From positions 248,001 to 312,000 of the forward strand of contig DATNPK010000111.1 in the NCBI GenBank assembly GCA_036703275.1: a DNA stretch of 64,000 nucleotides. Direction: 5' to 3'. This DNA comes from Coleofasciculaceae cyanobacterium (GTDB lineage Bacteria > Cyanobacteriota > Cyanobacteriia > Cyanobacteriales > Xenococcaceae). Shown piece by piece: positions 1 through 8,439 of this stretch (the first letter of the stretch is position 1; the number at the start of each line of letters is the position of its first letter). The translations under genes were made by a program, and so were the position numbers. Under the pieces are notes generated by a model. That model was not told where the DNA came from. It was given only the letters and a program-made list of their open reading frames with translations, and did not search any database.

Positions 1-549
1 GATACAAAGCAGCAGATAAGTATGCTTAGTTAAGCTTGCCAACGAAGCCGTCATGATGGTTAAGACCAAAACAGGACTGATACTCTTGCTTACATAAAAG
101 TAAAGTACCAAAGGCAAAACCAGGAGGGGAAACTGAAAAGAATCCATCGTCACCGCGGGATTAGGAAAAAAACCTAAGATAGGAATCAAGAAAAGAGCCG
201 ATCCCTGGCGACGCGCGAGGCAATATCGCATGATTTTAAATAATCCTGCCCAGACTGCGATCGCAATCAGTAAGCGAAAAACAAAAGCATAGCCATAAGT
301 TTCGGCAAAATAGAGATCGGTTCGCAAAAATCCATAGGGACCATAGGTATAAATAAAATTTTGTCCAAATTGAATCTGCTTGGCAAAGGCAACATGAAAC
401 GCACTTGCCCAAGACTGATCGAGATCGTATCTAAACCCCGTAGGCGCCCAAGGCAAGATAGTTAATAAACAGAAGCCTAAAAACAGCAAGCCTATTACGA
501 GGACAATGAGCCGATTTCTTACATGCTTATTAGTAATGCTGGTGGTCAT
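1..549 (-). CDS. Partial polytopic membrane protein
   Basis: The minus strand stays open from an ATG at 549 to the window edge, giving 183 codons with no stop; the C-terminus lies outside the window. The N-terminus is a short basic stretch followed by a hydrophobic helix (about residues 14-33). A loop rich in aromatic residues follows (about 60-85), then further hydrophobic segments, as in polytopic glycan-polymerase or lipid-linked-sugar transferase-like membrane proteins. I do not recognise the family. It starts 11 bp after the stop of the upstream sulfotransferase/glycosyltransferase fusion on the same strand, so the two are probably co-transcribed, and a role in surface polysaccharide is inferred from that context only. 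Confidence 0.6.
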   Translation of the reverse strand, partial: MTTSITNKHVRNRLIVLVIGLLFLGFCLLTILPWAPTGFRYDLDQSWASAFHVAFAKQIQFGQNFIYTYGPYGFLRTDLYFAETYGYAFVFRLLIAIAVWAGLFKIMRYCLARRQGSALFLIPILGFFPNPAVTMDSFQFPLLVLPLVLYFYVSKSISPVLVLTIMTASLASLTKHTYLLLCI

Positions 550-560
550 AAATAAATTGA

Positions 561-3500
561 TTAGATGTTTAGGCTATAGTTTTCATTGCTTTTAGTTAAA
601 TTGGGGTTATAGCAAGGATCGCGATCGCACAGTTGCTGCCATTTTTCTCTCATATAGTTCACTTCTTGGGCAAAGCGAGCCTGTTTAGCAGGAGTATTTT
701 CATAGCCTCGACTTTTTGATTCATAGTGATATAAAACTACATGGGAAAGACATACATTGCGATAGCCACGACTAGCAATTTTTAGACATAGATCCACATC
801 ATTAAAAGCGATCGCCAGTTCGGTTTCAAAGCCACCCACGGCTTCAAAAACTTCTCGTCGGCACATTAAACAAGCCGCTGTTACTGCTGAGTAGTTATTA
901 GTTGAAGCTGCCTGAGAAATATATCCAGGTTGAGAAACGTGCAGATGCTTATGGCTATGTCCTGCTACACCACCAATACCCAAAACTACTCCCGCGTGCT
1001 GAATCGTATCATCAGGATAAAGCAACAGACTGCCTACCGCACCGATAGATGGTCTTTGAACCTGTTCTACCATTCCTTCTAACCAGTCTGTGGTAATGAC
1101 CTCCGTATCGTTATTGAGAAACAGTAAATAGTCTCCCTGGGCTTTTTCTACTGCATAGTTATTAATTTGCGAATAGTTAAACGGCACGTTATAGGAATAA
1201 CATCTAAAACGCTCAGGCTCTTGCTGTTGCCAGGATTCAAAGCAGCGAGTAGTTTTATTTTCAGTACTGCCATTATCGATAACCACTACCTCATAGTTAG
1301 GATAGGTAGTCTTGGTAAAAATCGACTTTAAACATACATCTAAAGTGTCAGCTAAATCTTTGGTAGGAATAATAATGCTAACCAGCTTAGGCTCTTTAAT
1401 TTGATAGCGTACCGTGTATACTCCTGGGAAATTAGACCGAGTAGTGACTTTGCCTGGCTCTTTCCGACGTTTCATAGCTTCGATCAGGGCTTTTTGAGCC
1501 GCATTAGCAGCATAAGGTTTGGCATCGGCGGTGGCAGCAGTAGATTGTCGATGAATCCGCCAGTGATAGAGAACATCAGGAATGTGATAGATTTGAGCGG
1601 TTTTTTCCGTAATTCGCAGCACCAAATCGTAATCTTGGCTACCTTCAAACCCAATGCGAAAGTTCCCTACCTCCGTAACTAGCGATCGCCGATATATTCC
1701 TAAGTGACAAGTATACATCCGCGCTAAAAATGAATCGGGACACCAATCTGGCTTAAAAAACGGATCTTTATGGATGTTCTGCTCGTCAATCTTATCTTCA
1801 TCGGAATAAATAAAATCTGCTTCAGGATGCTCGTTGAGTAACTCAACTACCTTAGCTAAAGCATGAGGCGGTAATAAATCATCGTGGTCTAATAGAGCAA
1901 TGTATTCTCCTGTTGCCAGTTCCAAAGCAGAATTTGAGGTACGGCAAATATGACCATTTTCAGCGCGATAGATCACTTTAATCCGCTCGTCTTGTTGAGC
2001 ATATTCTGCCAAGATCGACTTAACGTGAGGTTGGCTAGAGCAGTCATCAGCTAAACACAGTTCCCAATTAGGATAAGCCTGTTCTAAAACTGACTCGATC
2101 GCCTGACGTAAAAAATCTTCATCAGGATTGTAGACTGGCACGATTAAGCTAATTAGAGGCTGATAAGCCTTAGTTAGGCTAGCTTGCTTAATTTTTTTTA
2201 TATCGGCAGATTTGGGATAATTACGCTCCAACCACTTTTGATATTGAAGATTATCACTCACAGGAATCTCGCGATCGACATTCACCATAGCAGCTTGCTC
2301 TAGGGTTGGCAGTTGATTTTGCGAGATTAGATAGTTTTGGTATAGGATATCTACTCCTGCCAGATTAGTCTTTTGCCTGACATCGAACCACCATCTTCTT
2401 AACTTCCAAAACTTGCTACTTTCCATCGCCACGACTAAAAGCTTTAATTGCTCTGTTTGCATTTGAGCTATCTGTAGCTGTTTTTGAGACTGACTTAGTT
2501 TATCTTGAGCTTCGTATAGCTGCTGTTGTGTTTGAGTTAGTTCAGCGTTGGTCGAATCTAGCTGCTGTTGGGTTTGAGTTAGTTCAGCGTTGGTCGAATC
2601 TAGCTGCTGTTGGGTTTGAGTTAGTTCAGCGTTGGTCGAATCTAGCTGCTGTTGGGCTTGAGCTAGTTCAGCGTTGGTCGAATCTAGCTGCTGTTGGGTT
2701 TGAGTTAGTTCCTTTTCTGCTGTACGTTTTTCGCTTAAGGCTCGCTTGAGATCGATCCAGTCTTGTAAAATCCCAGATTCAGTTAGTTCAACCGCTGGCT
2801 GTTTTAGTGAAACAGGACTACTACGATCTGCCTGTTGTTCGAGTCGATTGTATATATCTATAGCTTGAGGAAAAAACTGGCTAATTAAAGCCTTGCGATA
2901 ATCAGCATTTTTGTCAACGGTAAATAAAGTTGGCTCGTAAAGTGATTCTGGCGATCGCAATTCTATGCCAAATTTCTGCTGAATTAAATCAACCAGCTCA
3001 GAATTTTGAATGATGCTGCTAATTTCTAATAACAGAGATCGATCTAAATGGCGTTGATAAAAATCTAAAACCGCCTGGCTGTAGTTACACCACTGCTGTA
3101 CAGCAAAATGGGGTTGATCCCGAAACACCACGTCTCCGCGACGAAACAGCGAGTCAATTACTTCCCAAGGTGAACGATAAATAAAAATATATTTGGCATC
3201 AGGAATTAACTGCGACCAAAAATCTAAAAATAATGTGGTTCTGGGGTCTTTCCAGCCCCAAACAGCCCGATCCTGGCGAGCTGAAATCAAATTCTGAGCT
3301 TTAGCTAAATACTGTTGCTGAACCTGAATTTTATTCTGCTCTGTCCATCCGGCTACGCTAAGATCCTGAGAGCGCAGAACACTTTGATGAAATTCCACAA
3401 AATCTAAATCTTCAAAATGCCCCTTAGCGTTACCTGTATTTTCACCCATCAAGCGATCGCCAATATAAATTCCTGCACTTTGTAATAATGATGCGGTTAA

Positions 3501-3584
3501 AGAAGTACCAGAACGGTGCATTCCCGTCATAATGATTACAGATTGATTTGGGGCAGTATCTTCCATAGGTTTAGTCTCTACCAA
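561..3584 (-). CDS. Sulfotransferase - coiled coil - tandem GT2 glycosyltransferase fusion
   Basis: A 1007-residue multidomain protein. Residues 1-250 look like a PAPS-dependent sulfotransferase: a 5'-phosphosulfate loop (GMHRSGTSLTASLL, near residue 21) and a 3'-phosphate-type motif (IYRSPWEVIDSLF). Residues about 285-375 form a glutamine-rich coiled coil that contains a 14-residue unit repeated four times. Two family-2 glycosyltransferase domains follow: one from about 475 (LIVPVYNP, ADDCSS, LLDHDDLLP) and one from about 733 (SIIIPTKD, FLNNDTEV). The protein probably builds and sulfates a surface glycan in the cytoplasm. No signal peptide or membrane helix is visible. The gene for a membrane protein starts 11 bp downstream. 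Domain identities rest on motifs; substrates cannot be read from sequence. Confidence 0.82.
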   Translation of the reverse strand: MVETKPMEDTAPNQSVIIMTGMHRSGTSLTASLLQSAGIYIGDRLMGENTGNAKGHFEDLDFVEFHQSVLRSQDLSVAGWTEQNKIQVQQQYLAKAQNLISARQDRAVWGWKDPRTTLFLDFWSQLIPDAKYIFIYRSPWEVIDSLFRRGDVVFRDQPHFAVQQWCNYSQAVLDFYQRHLDRSLLLEISSIIQNSELVDLIQQKFGIELRSPESLYEPTLFTVDKNADYRKALISQFFPQAIDIYNRLEQQADRSSPVSLKQPAVELTESGILQDWIDLKRALSEKRTAEKELTQTQQQLDSTNAELAQAQQQLDSTNAELTQTQQQLDSTNAELTQTQQQLDSTNAELTQTQQQLYEAQDKLSQSQKQLQIAQMQTEQLKLLVVAMESSKFWKLRRWWFDVRQKTNLAGVDILYQNYLISQNQLPTLEQAAMVNVDREIPVSDNLQYQKWLERNYPKSADIKKIKQASLTKAYQPLISLIVPVYNPDEDFLRQAIESVLEQAYPNWELCLADDCSSQPHVKSILAEYAQQDERIKVIYRAENGHICRTSNSALELATGEYIALLDHDDLLPPHALAKVVELLNEHPEADFIYSDEDKIDEQNIHKDPFFKPDWCPDSFLARMYTCHLGIYRRSLVTEVGNFRIGFEGSQDYDLVLRITEKTAQIYHIPDVLYHWRIHRQSTAATADAKPYAANAAQKALIEAMKRRKEPGKVTTRSNFPGVYTVRYQIKEPKLVSIIIPTKDLADTLDVCLKSIFTKTTYPNYEVVVIDNGSTENKTTRCFESWQQQEPERFRCYSYNVPFNYSQINNYAVEKAQGDYLLFLNNDTEVITTDWLEGMVEQVQRPSIGAVGSLLLYPDDTIQHAGVVLGIGGVAGHSHKHLHVSQPGYISQAASTNNYSAVTAACLMCRREVFEAVGGFETELAIAFNDVDLCLKIASRGYRNVCLSHVVLYHYESKSRGYENTPAKQARFAQEVNYMREKWQQLCDRDPCYNPNLTKSNENYSLNI
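2518..2711. repeat. 42-bp tandem repeat inside the sulfotransferase/GT2 gene
   Basis: A 42-bp unit is repeated about 4.6 times, with copies starting at 2518, 2560, 2602, 2644 and a partial one at 2686. Copies are nearly identical, with a few substitutions. Each encodes 14 residues (TQTQQQLDSTNAEL), i.e. two heptads, so gain or loss of a copy keeps both reading frame and coiled-coil register. Confidence 0.95.
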
Positions 3585-4103
3585 AATTGGTCTTAGAATA
3601 ACGTTGGGGATAATTGTTCGCTGAATCTTAATTGACCGCGCAATGCGTTCATTCGCCAGCCCTGGATTAAAAACTTAGGGAACGAATGACCTGAAATCAC
3701 TTCAAAATATCCCAGTCTACATCCTAATATGTTGTTTTAACTCATTTAATTGAAAGTTTAAACCTCTACGCGCTGATTCAACTTGATTAAATATTCCTTT
3801 TTTAGCGATCGCTTTAATTTAGAATAGGCTCTGGCAATTATAGTCATGGCAAATTTAGGCCTGCTCGATTAATGTTGCCTGCCGATGAAGCTGTAGCTGT
3901 AGCTCTAGATAAAGATTAAAAGCGGGAGAAAAATATTGCTGAATTACAGCCGTTTTCAGTTGAATAGACTACGTTTTTAATTAGTTGGCTATTAGCTTCA
4001 GAGCTTTTTTAAATTTTATTATTATGGTCTACTCATTTGAGCGCGGGGGATGCTGAACCTGAGTCAGCATATCCAACCGCGCTGCTCAAAAGCGCAGTAA
4101 TGC
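3585..4103. other. Intergenic region without a recognisable gene
   Basis: About 0.5 kb between two minus-strand genes. I see only short broken frames (for example 8 codons from an ATG at 3846, ended by TAA) and the hairpin at 4041-4082. It may contain decayed coding DNA, but nothing identifiable. Confidence 0.4.
4041..4082 (-). terminator. Nested inverted repeat after the BciB-like gene
   Basis: Outer arms GCGCGG (4041-4046) and CCGCGC (4077-4082) enclose inner arms ATGCTGA (4050-4056) and TCAGCAT (4064-4070). It lies about 20 bp past the stop of the minus-strand gene that ends at 4104. There is no clear T run, so a small structured repeat is as likely as an intrinsic terminator. Confidence 0.4.
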
Positions 4104-5294
4104 CTATTCGGGTAATTTGTATTGTCCGACAATTTTTTTAGCATACTCAGGAACGTGCTTTTCTAACTTTTGGGGATAGTTGCGTTTCAAATTGAGATAG
4201 TTGCGGGTGAAGTGAGAATCAATCGAAAAACGAGCATATTCTAAACCTTTAGGACCAATTTGCTCAATTACCACTCCCATCATTTTTGCCGCCCACATTG
4301 GCAGAGTAACACCCTTATCGTAAGCAGGAATGCTTTGCTGTACAGCCTGATGGCGATCGCCTTTGGACATCACTGCTTGGGTGTCTAACTGTTCTCGAAC
4401 CAGATCCAGCATTTGCTTGCCAGTCTCATTACGAACCACAATCCATTGCCAACCAAAGGGCGCACCCATATATCCCACTACCAAATCGGCTAGAGAATTG
4501 ACATAATCAAAGCAACTCATACAAGAAGGCGCAAACACATCTTTTAATTTATTAGTCTTTAAACCAAAAAAAGGTACTTTCTCAATCGAACCATCTTCGT
4601 GCTTAAAGTGAATTCTAAAATCCTGCATAAATTCATAATGCACAACTGTTTCAGGCGATCTGCTGGTCGTATCGAGAAACTTCTGTAATCCTTCACGACT
4701 AACGTTATCGACGCAGGGCGTACCCAAAACATAAAGTTTTTCTAAGCCTAATTCCTGTTCTACGGCTCGCAATGCCTGAATCTGACAGCCTACACCAATC
4801 ACCAACAGACGTTTCATACCTGAGCGCTCAATCTGCTCTAATACATTCAAGTTAGGGGAAAGAGTCGGCTTATTAACCTTGGCAGCCAAAACTTCTTCAG
4901 AAGTTCTCGCTATGATTGGCATGGGCGCGAAACGATCTTCGTCAGTGTTTTGTACACATATAACTCCTTCTACCAAACCCTGCTCTAACATTTCACAGGC
5001 GATCGTGCTGACAATTCCCGTCCACTGCGCCCCTTCAATCGGTTTTTTCTTACGAGCGGCGAGCATTTCTTGACTGACGCCAAAGTACCAATCGTCTTCA
5101 TTAGCCAAATTACGGCTACGCCCATGAGCCAGTGTTTCTAATTCAGTGATTTGTTGATTCAAAAAAGCACAGGCATCTTTAACATAGTGAATATAGTAAG
5201 TATCACACAGTCCACACTCACTACAAAGTTCTTTAGCAGGGCGACGACTACCAGATTTAAGTGCTTTGGCTTTCTTGTGGGGAGAAACAGTCAT
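4104..5294 (-). CDS. bciB: FrhB-family reductase, probable divinyl chlorophyllide 8-vinyl reductase
   Basis: A 396-residue protein of the coenzyme F420 hydrogenase/dehydrogenase beta-subunit family. Cysteines C24, C27 and C30 (CSECGLC), another in DACAF and a later CMSC pair suit Fe-S binding, with FAD expected from the family. Cyanobacterial members such as Synechocystis slr1923 (BciB) reduce the 8-vinyl group of divinyl (proto)chlorophyllide using ferredoxin; the YYIHYVK segment beside the first cysteine cluster resembles those as I remember them. I chose the ATG at 5294 because the longer frame from a TTG at 5318 adds an atypical hydrophobic leader. It seems monocistronic. The main alternative is another FrhB-family flavoprotein such as a 7-hydroxymethyl chlorophyll reductase homologue. 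Confidence 0.75.
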   Translation of the reverse strand: MTVSPHKKAKALKSGSRRPAKELCSECGLCDTYYIHYVKDACAFLNQQITELETLAHGRSRNLANEDDWYFGVSQEMLAARKKKPIEGAQWTGIVSTIACEMLEQGLVEGVICVQNTDEDRFAPMPIIARTSEEVLAAKVNKPTLSPNLNVLEQIERSGMKRLLVIGVGCQIQALRAVEQELGLEKLYVLGTPCVDNVSREGLQKFLDTTSRSPETVVHYEFMQDFRIHFKHEDGSIEKVPFFGLKTNKLKDVFAPSCMSCFDYVNSLADLVVGYMGAPFGWQWIVVRNETGKQMLDLVREQLDTQAVMSKGDRHQAVQQSIPAYDKGVTLPMWAAKMMGVVIEQIGPKGLEYARFSIDSHFTRNYLNLKRNYPQKLEKHVPEYAKKIVGQYKLPE

Positions 5295-5452
5295 ATAAAA
5301 GAAAAATATTAATCGCAATTAAGTAATAACTGTCAGATTAAAGCAATAGCTACTGGCATTACCACCGCCGCAAAGTTTTGTAATGGAATTAAGATTGCTG
5401 ATTTAGCTATCTAAGTATGAAATACTTAAATGTTTGCTACAAATAGAACTTT

Positions 5453-5696
5453 GTAAGGGCGTAATTGCGACGCGGAGCTTATACTAAAGCCAATCGCGGA
5501 TTCACGGATAAACCGCACTCCGCCCTTCGGTCACATTTGCGAAGCTTATCCTAAAGGACTCGCTTCGCGACGCGAAGCTAGTCATGCACGGGCATCGTCC
5601 GAAGGTGTCCCTGAACGGATATATCCGAAGGTGTATCCGCTATAGACACCTACGGATATACCATGCACGGGAATCCTTAAGGACAAACGCCCTTAC
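5453..5696. repeat. Mosaic palindromic repeat element with 10-bp terminal inverted repeats
   Basis: The element is bounded by GTAAGGGCGT (5453-5462) and ACGCCCTTAC (5687-5696). Inside are smaller palindromes, including TTCGCGACGCGAA, and blocks built on CCGAAGGTGTCC and its inverse. Several blocks recur almost exactly at 58900-59047. No transposase or credible protein is encoded. It fills most of the gap between the BciB-like gene and the outer-membrane protein gene. Confidence 0.8.
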
Positions 5697-5760
5697 GAAA
5701 AATTGTGACACATTATTTTTTCTATTTCATGTAACTATAAAATCTACAAATCACTGGTGT

Positions 5761-6828
5761 CTAAAATTGATAAGAAAGCCCCAACGACAGAACAGGATAA
5801 ATTTTTAAAAAATCTAATTCATCTTCTAGATCTTGTTCCTCATCTTCAAGTATTCTGTTGGTTTCTGTTTCAACCTCTTCTCTCAGCGACTCAGGAAGAT
5901 CATCAGAAATATTGCTAGTTACTTCCACTTCAGGAGAACCGCCAAATACCACGCCCAAATTCCACCAAAATCCTAATCCCTTGTCTTCTCCCACCGCATT
6001 CCCGCCTCCGATGCCCAAATACGGCGAGACACTATTATTGATATCAATATCAGTATCTATAGTCGCTAATTCACTATCAACAATCAGTTGTCTAATATCA
6101 ATTGGCTGCCCAAAAACTTCGACTTCGCCAAGTCCATCAGCAACTTGCTCTGAGACATCTGCCGTTCCTTCAATATTATTATTCCCAACAATCAAACCGC
6201 CACTGATTCTAAATCCTGAACTTCTAAAAGGATGAACGTCAATTAAACTAGAAACATTAAACAGATTTAAGTCGCCTTCATAATCAAAATCTGTCTCTTC
6301 GATATTTATACCCAGTTTAAAAGCATTAACCCCAATCCTAGCGTTAAAATTGGGAGTAATTTTTCTCACCACATGACCACCTAAACCCAAACTGCTTACC
6401 TCTGGAGCAATTGCCCACCCGCTTTTTTGTTGGCTAACGATGTCCTGACTTTCAGTTGGTGCTGGAGGTGTCTGGGGAACTGAAATAGGCGATCGCTCTT
6501 GCAATCTGGGTTCATTAGATGGTGTAGTCCCAGAACATTGAGAATTATAAGGATAGTTTTGGCAAAATTTTTCTAAATTTAATTCTCTTTGAACAAGCTG
6601 ATAGGTTGGCAAAGTGATATTTGTAAAACTACTGTTAGAGGACGGCAGCAATAAATCTTGGGCTTGAGTCGAAATAAGCTTAAATTGGGATAGCGTAACG
6701 CGATCGCGATCGATATTAGTCTGATGATTATTAATTGATTCTGCTAATGCTGGTTGAGCTGCAAAGCTAATTAGACTTAAGCTTGACCATAGCAAACTAA
6801 GCCTAATATTTATTTTTAGACTACTCAT
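5761..6828 (-). CDS. Putative outer-membrane beta-barrel protein
   Basis: About 355 residues. A signal peptide spans roughly residues 1-30 and ends near AQPALAES. A proline-rich linker follows (about 100-130). The second half alternates hydrophobic and polar residues, with repeated glycine/aromatic patterns (GLGGHV, GFWWNLGVVFGG), and ends in LGLSYQF, i.e. with the C-terminal phenylalanine typical of outer-membrane barrels. An acidic segment (residues about 315-340) probably forms a loop. I start at the ATG at 6828, which has GAGGAG about 11 nt upstream; a GTG at 6840 in the same frame would overlap that ribosome-binding site. I do not recognise the exact family; transport or adhesion roles are open. 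Confidence 0.65.
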   Translation of the reverse strand: MSSLKINIRLSLLWSSLSLISFAAQPALAESINNHQTNIDRDRVTLSQFKLISTQAQDLLLPSSNSSFTNITLPTYQLVQRELNLEKFCQNYPYNSQCSGTTPSNEPRLQERSPISVPQTPPAPTESQDIVSQQKSGWAIAPEVSSLGLGGHVVRKITPNFNARIGVNAFKLGINIEETDFDYEGDLNLFNVSSLIDVHPFRSSGFRISGGLIVGNNNIEGTADVSEQVADGLGEVEVFGQPIDIRQLIVDSELATIDTDIDINNSVSPYLGIGGGNAVGEDKGLGFWWNLGVVFGGSPEVEVTSNISDDLPESLREEVETETNRILEDEEQDLEDELDFLKIYPVLSLGLSYQF

Positions 6829-7079
6829 TTTTTCAGACACTCCTCAAAAACTTGTTTGTTGTAAAGGCTAACATTAAAAGATTCTTATGCCATCTGTAAT
6901 TACTCCGAACATAGACGGGTAACAAATCGCCACAAGCTAATGCCTTTCAACTATCCAACTGGGGCATATTGTAAAGAATATGTTCAAATATATTCAAATG
7001 TTTAGAACCATCGTCGAGTTAACTATGTAGTTACTCAGGTAAAGTTATTTACATTTGATGTCTCTGTGATAGTATCTGA

Positions 7080-7113
7080 TTGACTTAAGGGTAGTCAAAA
7101 TATCGGTTATACT
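7080..7113 (+). promoter_or_regulatory. Palindrome next to a possible -10 box upstream of the oxidoreductase
   Basis: TTGACT (7080-7085) and AGTCAA (7093-7098) form an inverted repeat spaced by 7 bp. A TATACT hexamer follows at 7108-7113, about 33 bp before the GTG start at 7147. The arrangement could be an operator overlapping a promoter. The -35 to -10 spacing (22 bp) is too long for a standard sigma-70 promoter, so this is tentative. Confidence 0.3.
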
Positions 7114-7146
7114 AATCGACTTATTGGTGGAGGAGTTTATTTAAAA

Positions 7147-8214
7147 GTGCAAACTAATTTATCAGGGAAATTGCCCAACAACAGCAAAAATCAGTTGCAG
7201 CCATTGAAAATGGGAGTTATTGGTGTTGGCAATATGGGACAGCACCATGTTCGCATCCTTAGTTTACTTAAAGACATCGAATTAATTGGTGTATCCGATA
7301 TTAACTTGGCACGAGGGATTGAAATTGCTAGTCAATATCAGACTCACTTTTATGAGAGTTATGAGGATATGCTGGCTTCGGTTGACGCAGTTTGTATTGC
7401 GGTTCCGACTAAACTTCATCATGAGGTAGGAGTCCGCTGTCTTCAGGCTGGAGTTCATCTTTTAATTGAAAAGCCAATTGCAGCCTCGATCGCTGAAGCG
7501 GAATCTTTAGTCAATTTGGCAGCGGAGACTGGATGTATTTTACAGGTGGGCCATATTGAAAGATTTAATCCTGCTTTTAGAGAATTAAGTAAAGTTATTC
7601 AAACTGAAAACATTCTTGCTCTCGAAGCACGACGTCTTAGCCCATATTCTGACCGTGCCAACGATGTTTCTGTTGTTTTGGATTTAATGATTCACGATAT
7701 TGACCTGTTGTTAGAACTATCAGCTTCCTCAGTGGTCAAGCTGACTGCTAGCGGTAGCACCTCAAGTAATTCGGGAAATTTAGACTACGTGACGGCAAAT
7801 CTCGGTTTTGCTAATGGTGTCGTGGCAACTTTGATTGCTTCCAAGGTGACTCATCGCAAAATTCGTTGTCTGGCAGCGCATTGCCAAAAATCCTTAATTG
7901 AGACGGATTTCTTAAAAAATGAAATTCTGATTCATCGCCATCAGCAAACCAACTTGCCAGCAGAACAGCAGATATTTTACAAACAAGATGGTATTACTGA
8001 AAAAGTTTATACCAACAATGTTGAACCGATTCATGCTGAGATCGAGCATTTTGTTAACTGTATTCGTGGTGGAGAACGCCCTTCCGTGGGAGGAGAGCAA
8101 GCTCTCAAAGCTTTACGTTTAGCTAGTTTAATTGAGCAGATGGCACTAGATGGTCAGATTTGGCATTCGGATATTCAACCTAAAATTGATTCGCCCAGTA
8201 TGTCTATTTTGTAA
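7147..8214 (+). CDS. Gfo/Idh/MocA family NAD(P)-dependent oxidoreductase
   Basis: 355 residues. The N-terminal Rossmann fold shows GVIGVGNMGQHH (about residues 23-34) and the family EKP motif (LIEKPIA, about 115). GHIERFNPAF and the MIHDIDLLL segment belong to the substrate domain; the histidine in the latter is the usual catalytic-site residue. Family members oxidise or epimerise sugars, such as UDP-HexNAc derivatives, or inositol. The translation start is a GTG at 7147 with GGAGGAG about 10 nt upstream; an internal ATG at 7210 would also retain the full Rossmann motif. lysC follows 225 bp downstream on the same strand. Substrate cannot be determined from sequence. Confidence 0.85.
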   Translation: MQTNLSGKLPNNSKNQLQPLKMGVIGVGNMGQHHVRILSLLKDIELIGVSDINLARGIEIASQYQTHFYESYEDMLASVDAVCIAVPTKLHHEVGVRCLQAGVHLLIEKPIAASIAEAESLVNLAAETGCILQVGHIERFNPAFRELSKVIQTENILALEARRLSPYSDRANDVSVVLDLMIHDIDLLLELSASSVVKLTASGSTSSNSGNLDYVTANLGFANGVVATLIASKVTHRKIRCLAAHCQKSLIETDFLKNEILIHRHQQTNLPAEQQIFYKQDGITEKVYTNNVEPIHAEIEHFVNCIRGGERPSVGGEQALKALRLASLIEQMALDGQIWHSDIQPKIDSPSMSIL

Positions 8215-8439
8215 GCTGAGCTGTAATTTATACCTAAAATAAATCTGCTCACTGTATTTTTTCCAAATTTTGGTATATGAGTTAGCCAAAAAGCAACCTT
8301 TGAGATTTAGGTTCGATCGGTTTGTTTTAACCAAGTCAAATTACCAATACTGGAAAATAAGCTTTGACAAATCACTGGCGACTTGGGGCTAATAACTGAT
8401 AATATAAGCGATGCCTCTGGTGGGATTGAAATAAAGATT

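Noticed and set aside
2528-2749. Plus-strand repetitive 73-codon frame
   Set aside because: It is the reverse complement of the 42-bp coiled-coil repeat of the sulfotransferase/GT2 gene.
3846-3920. Short broken frames suggesting a decayed gene
   Set aside because: Only 8 codons before a stop and no recognisable protein.
5584-5808. Plus-strand 74-codon frame
   Set aside because: It lies mostly inside the palindromic repeat and runs over the end of the outer-membrane protein gene.
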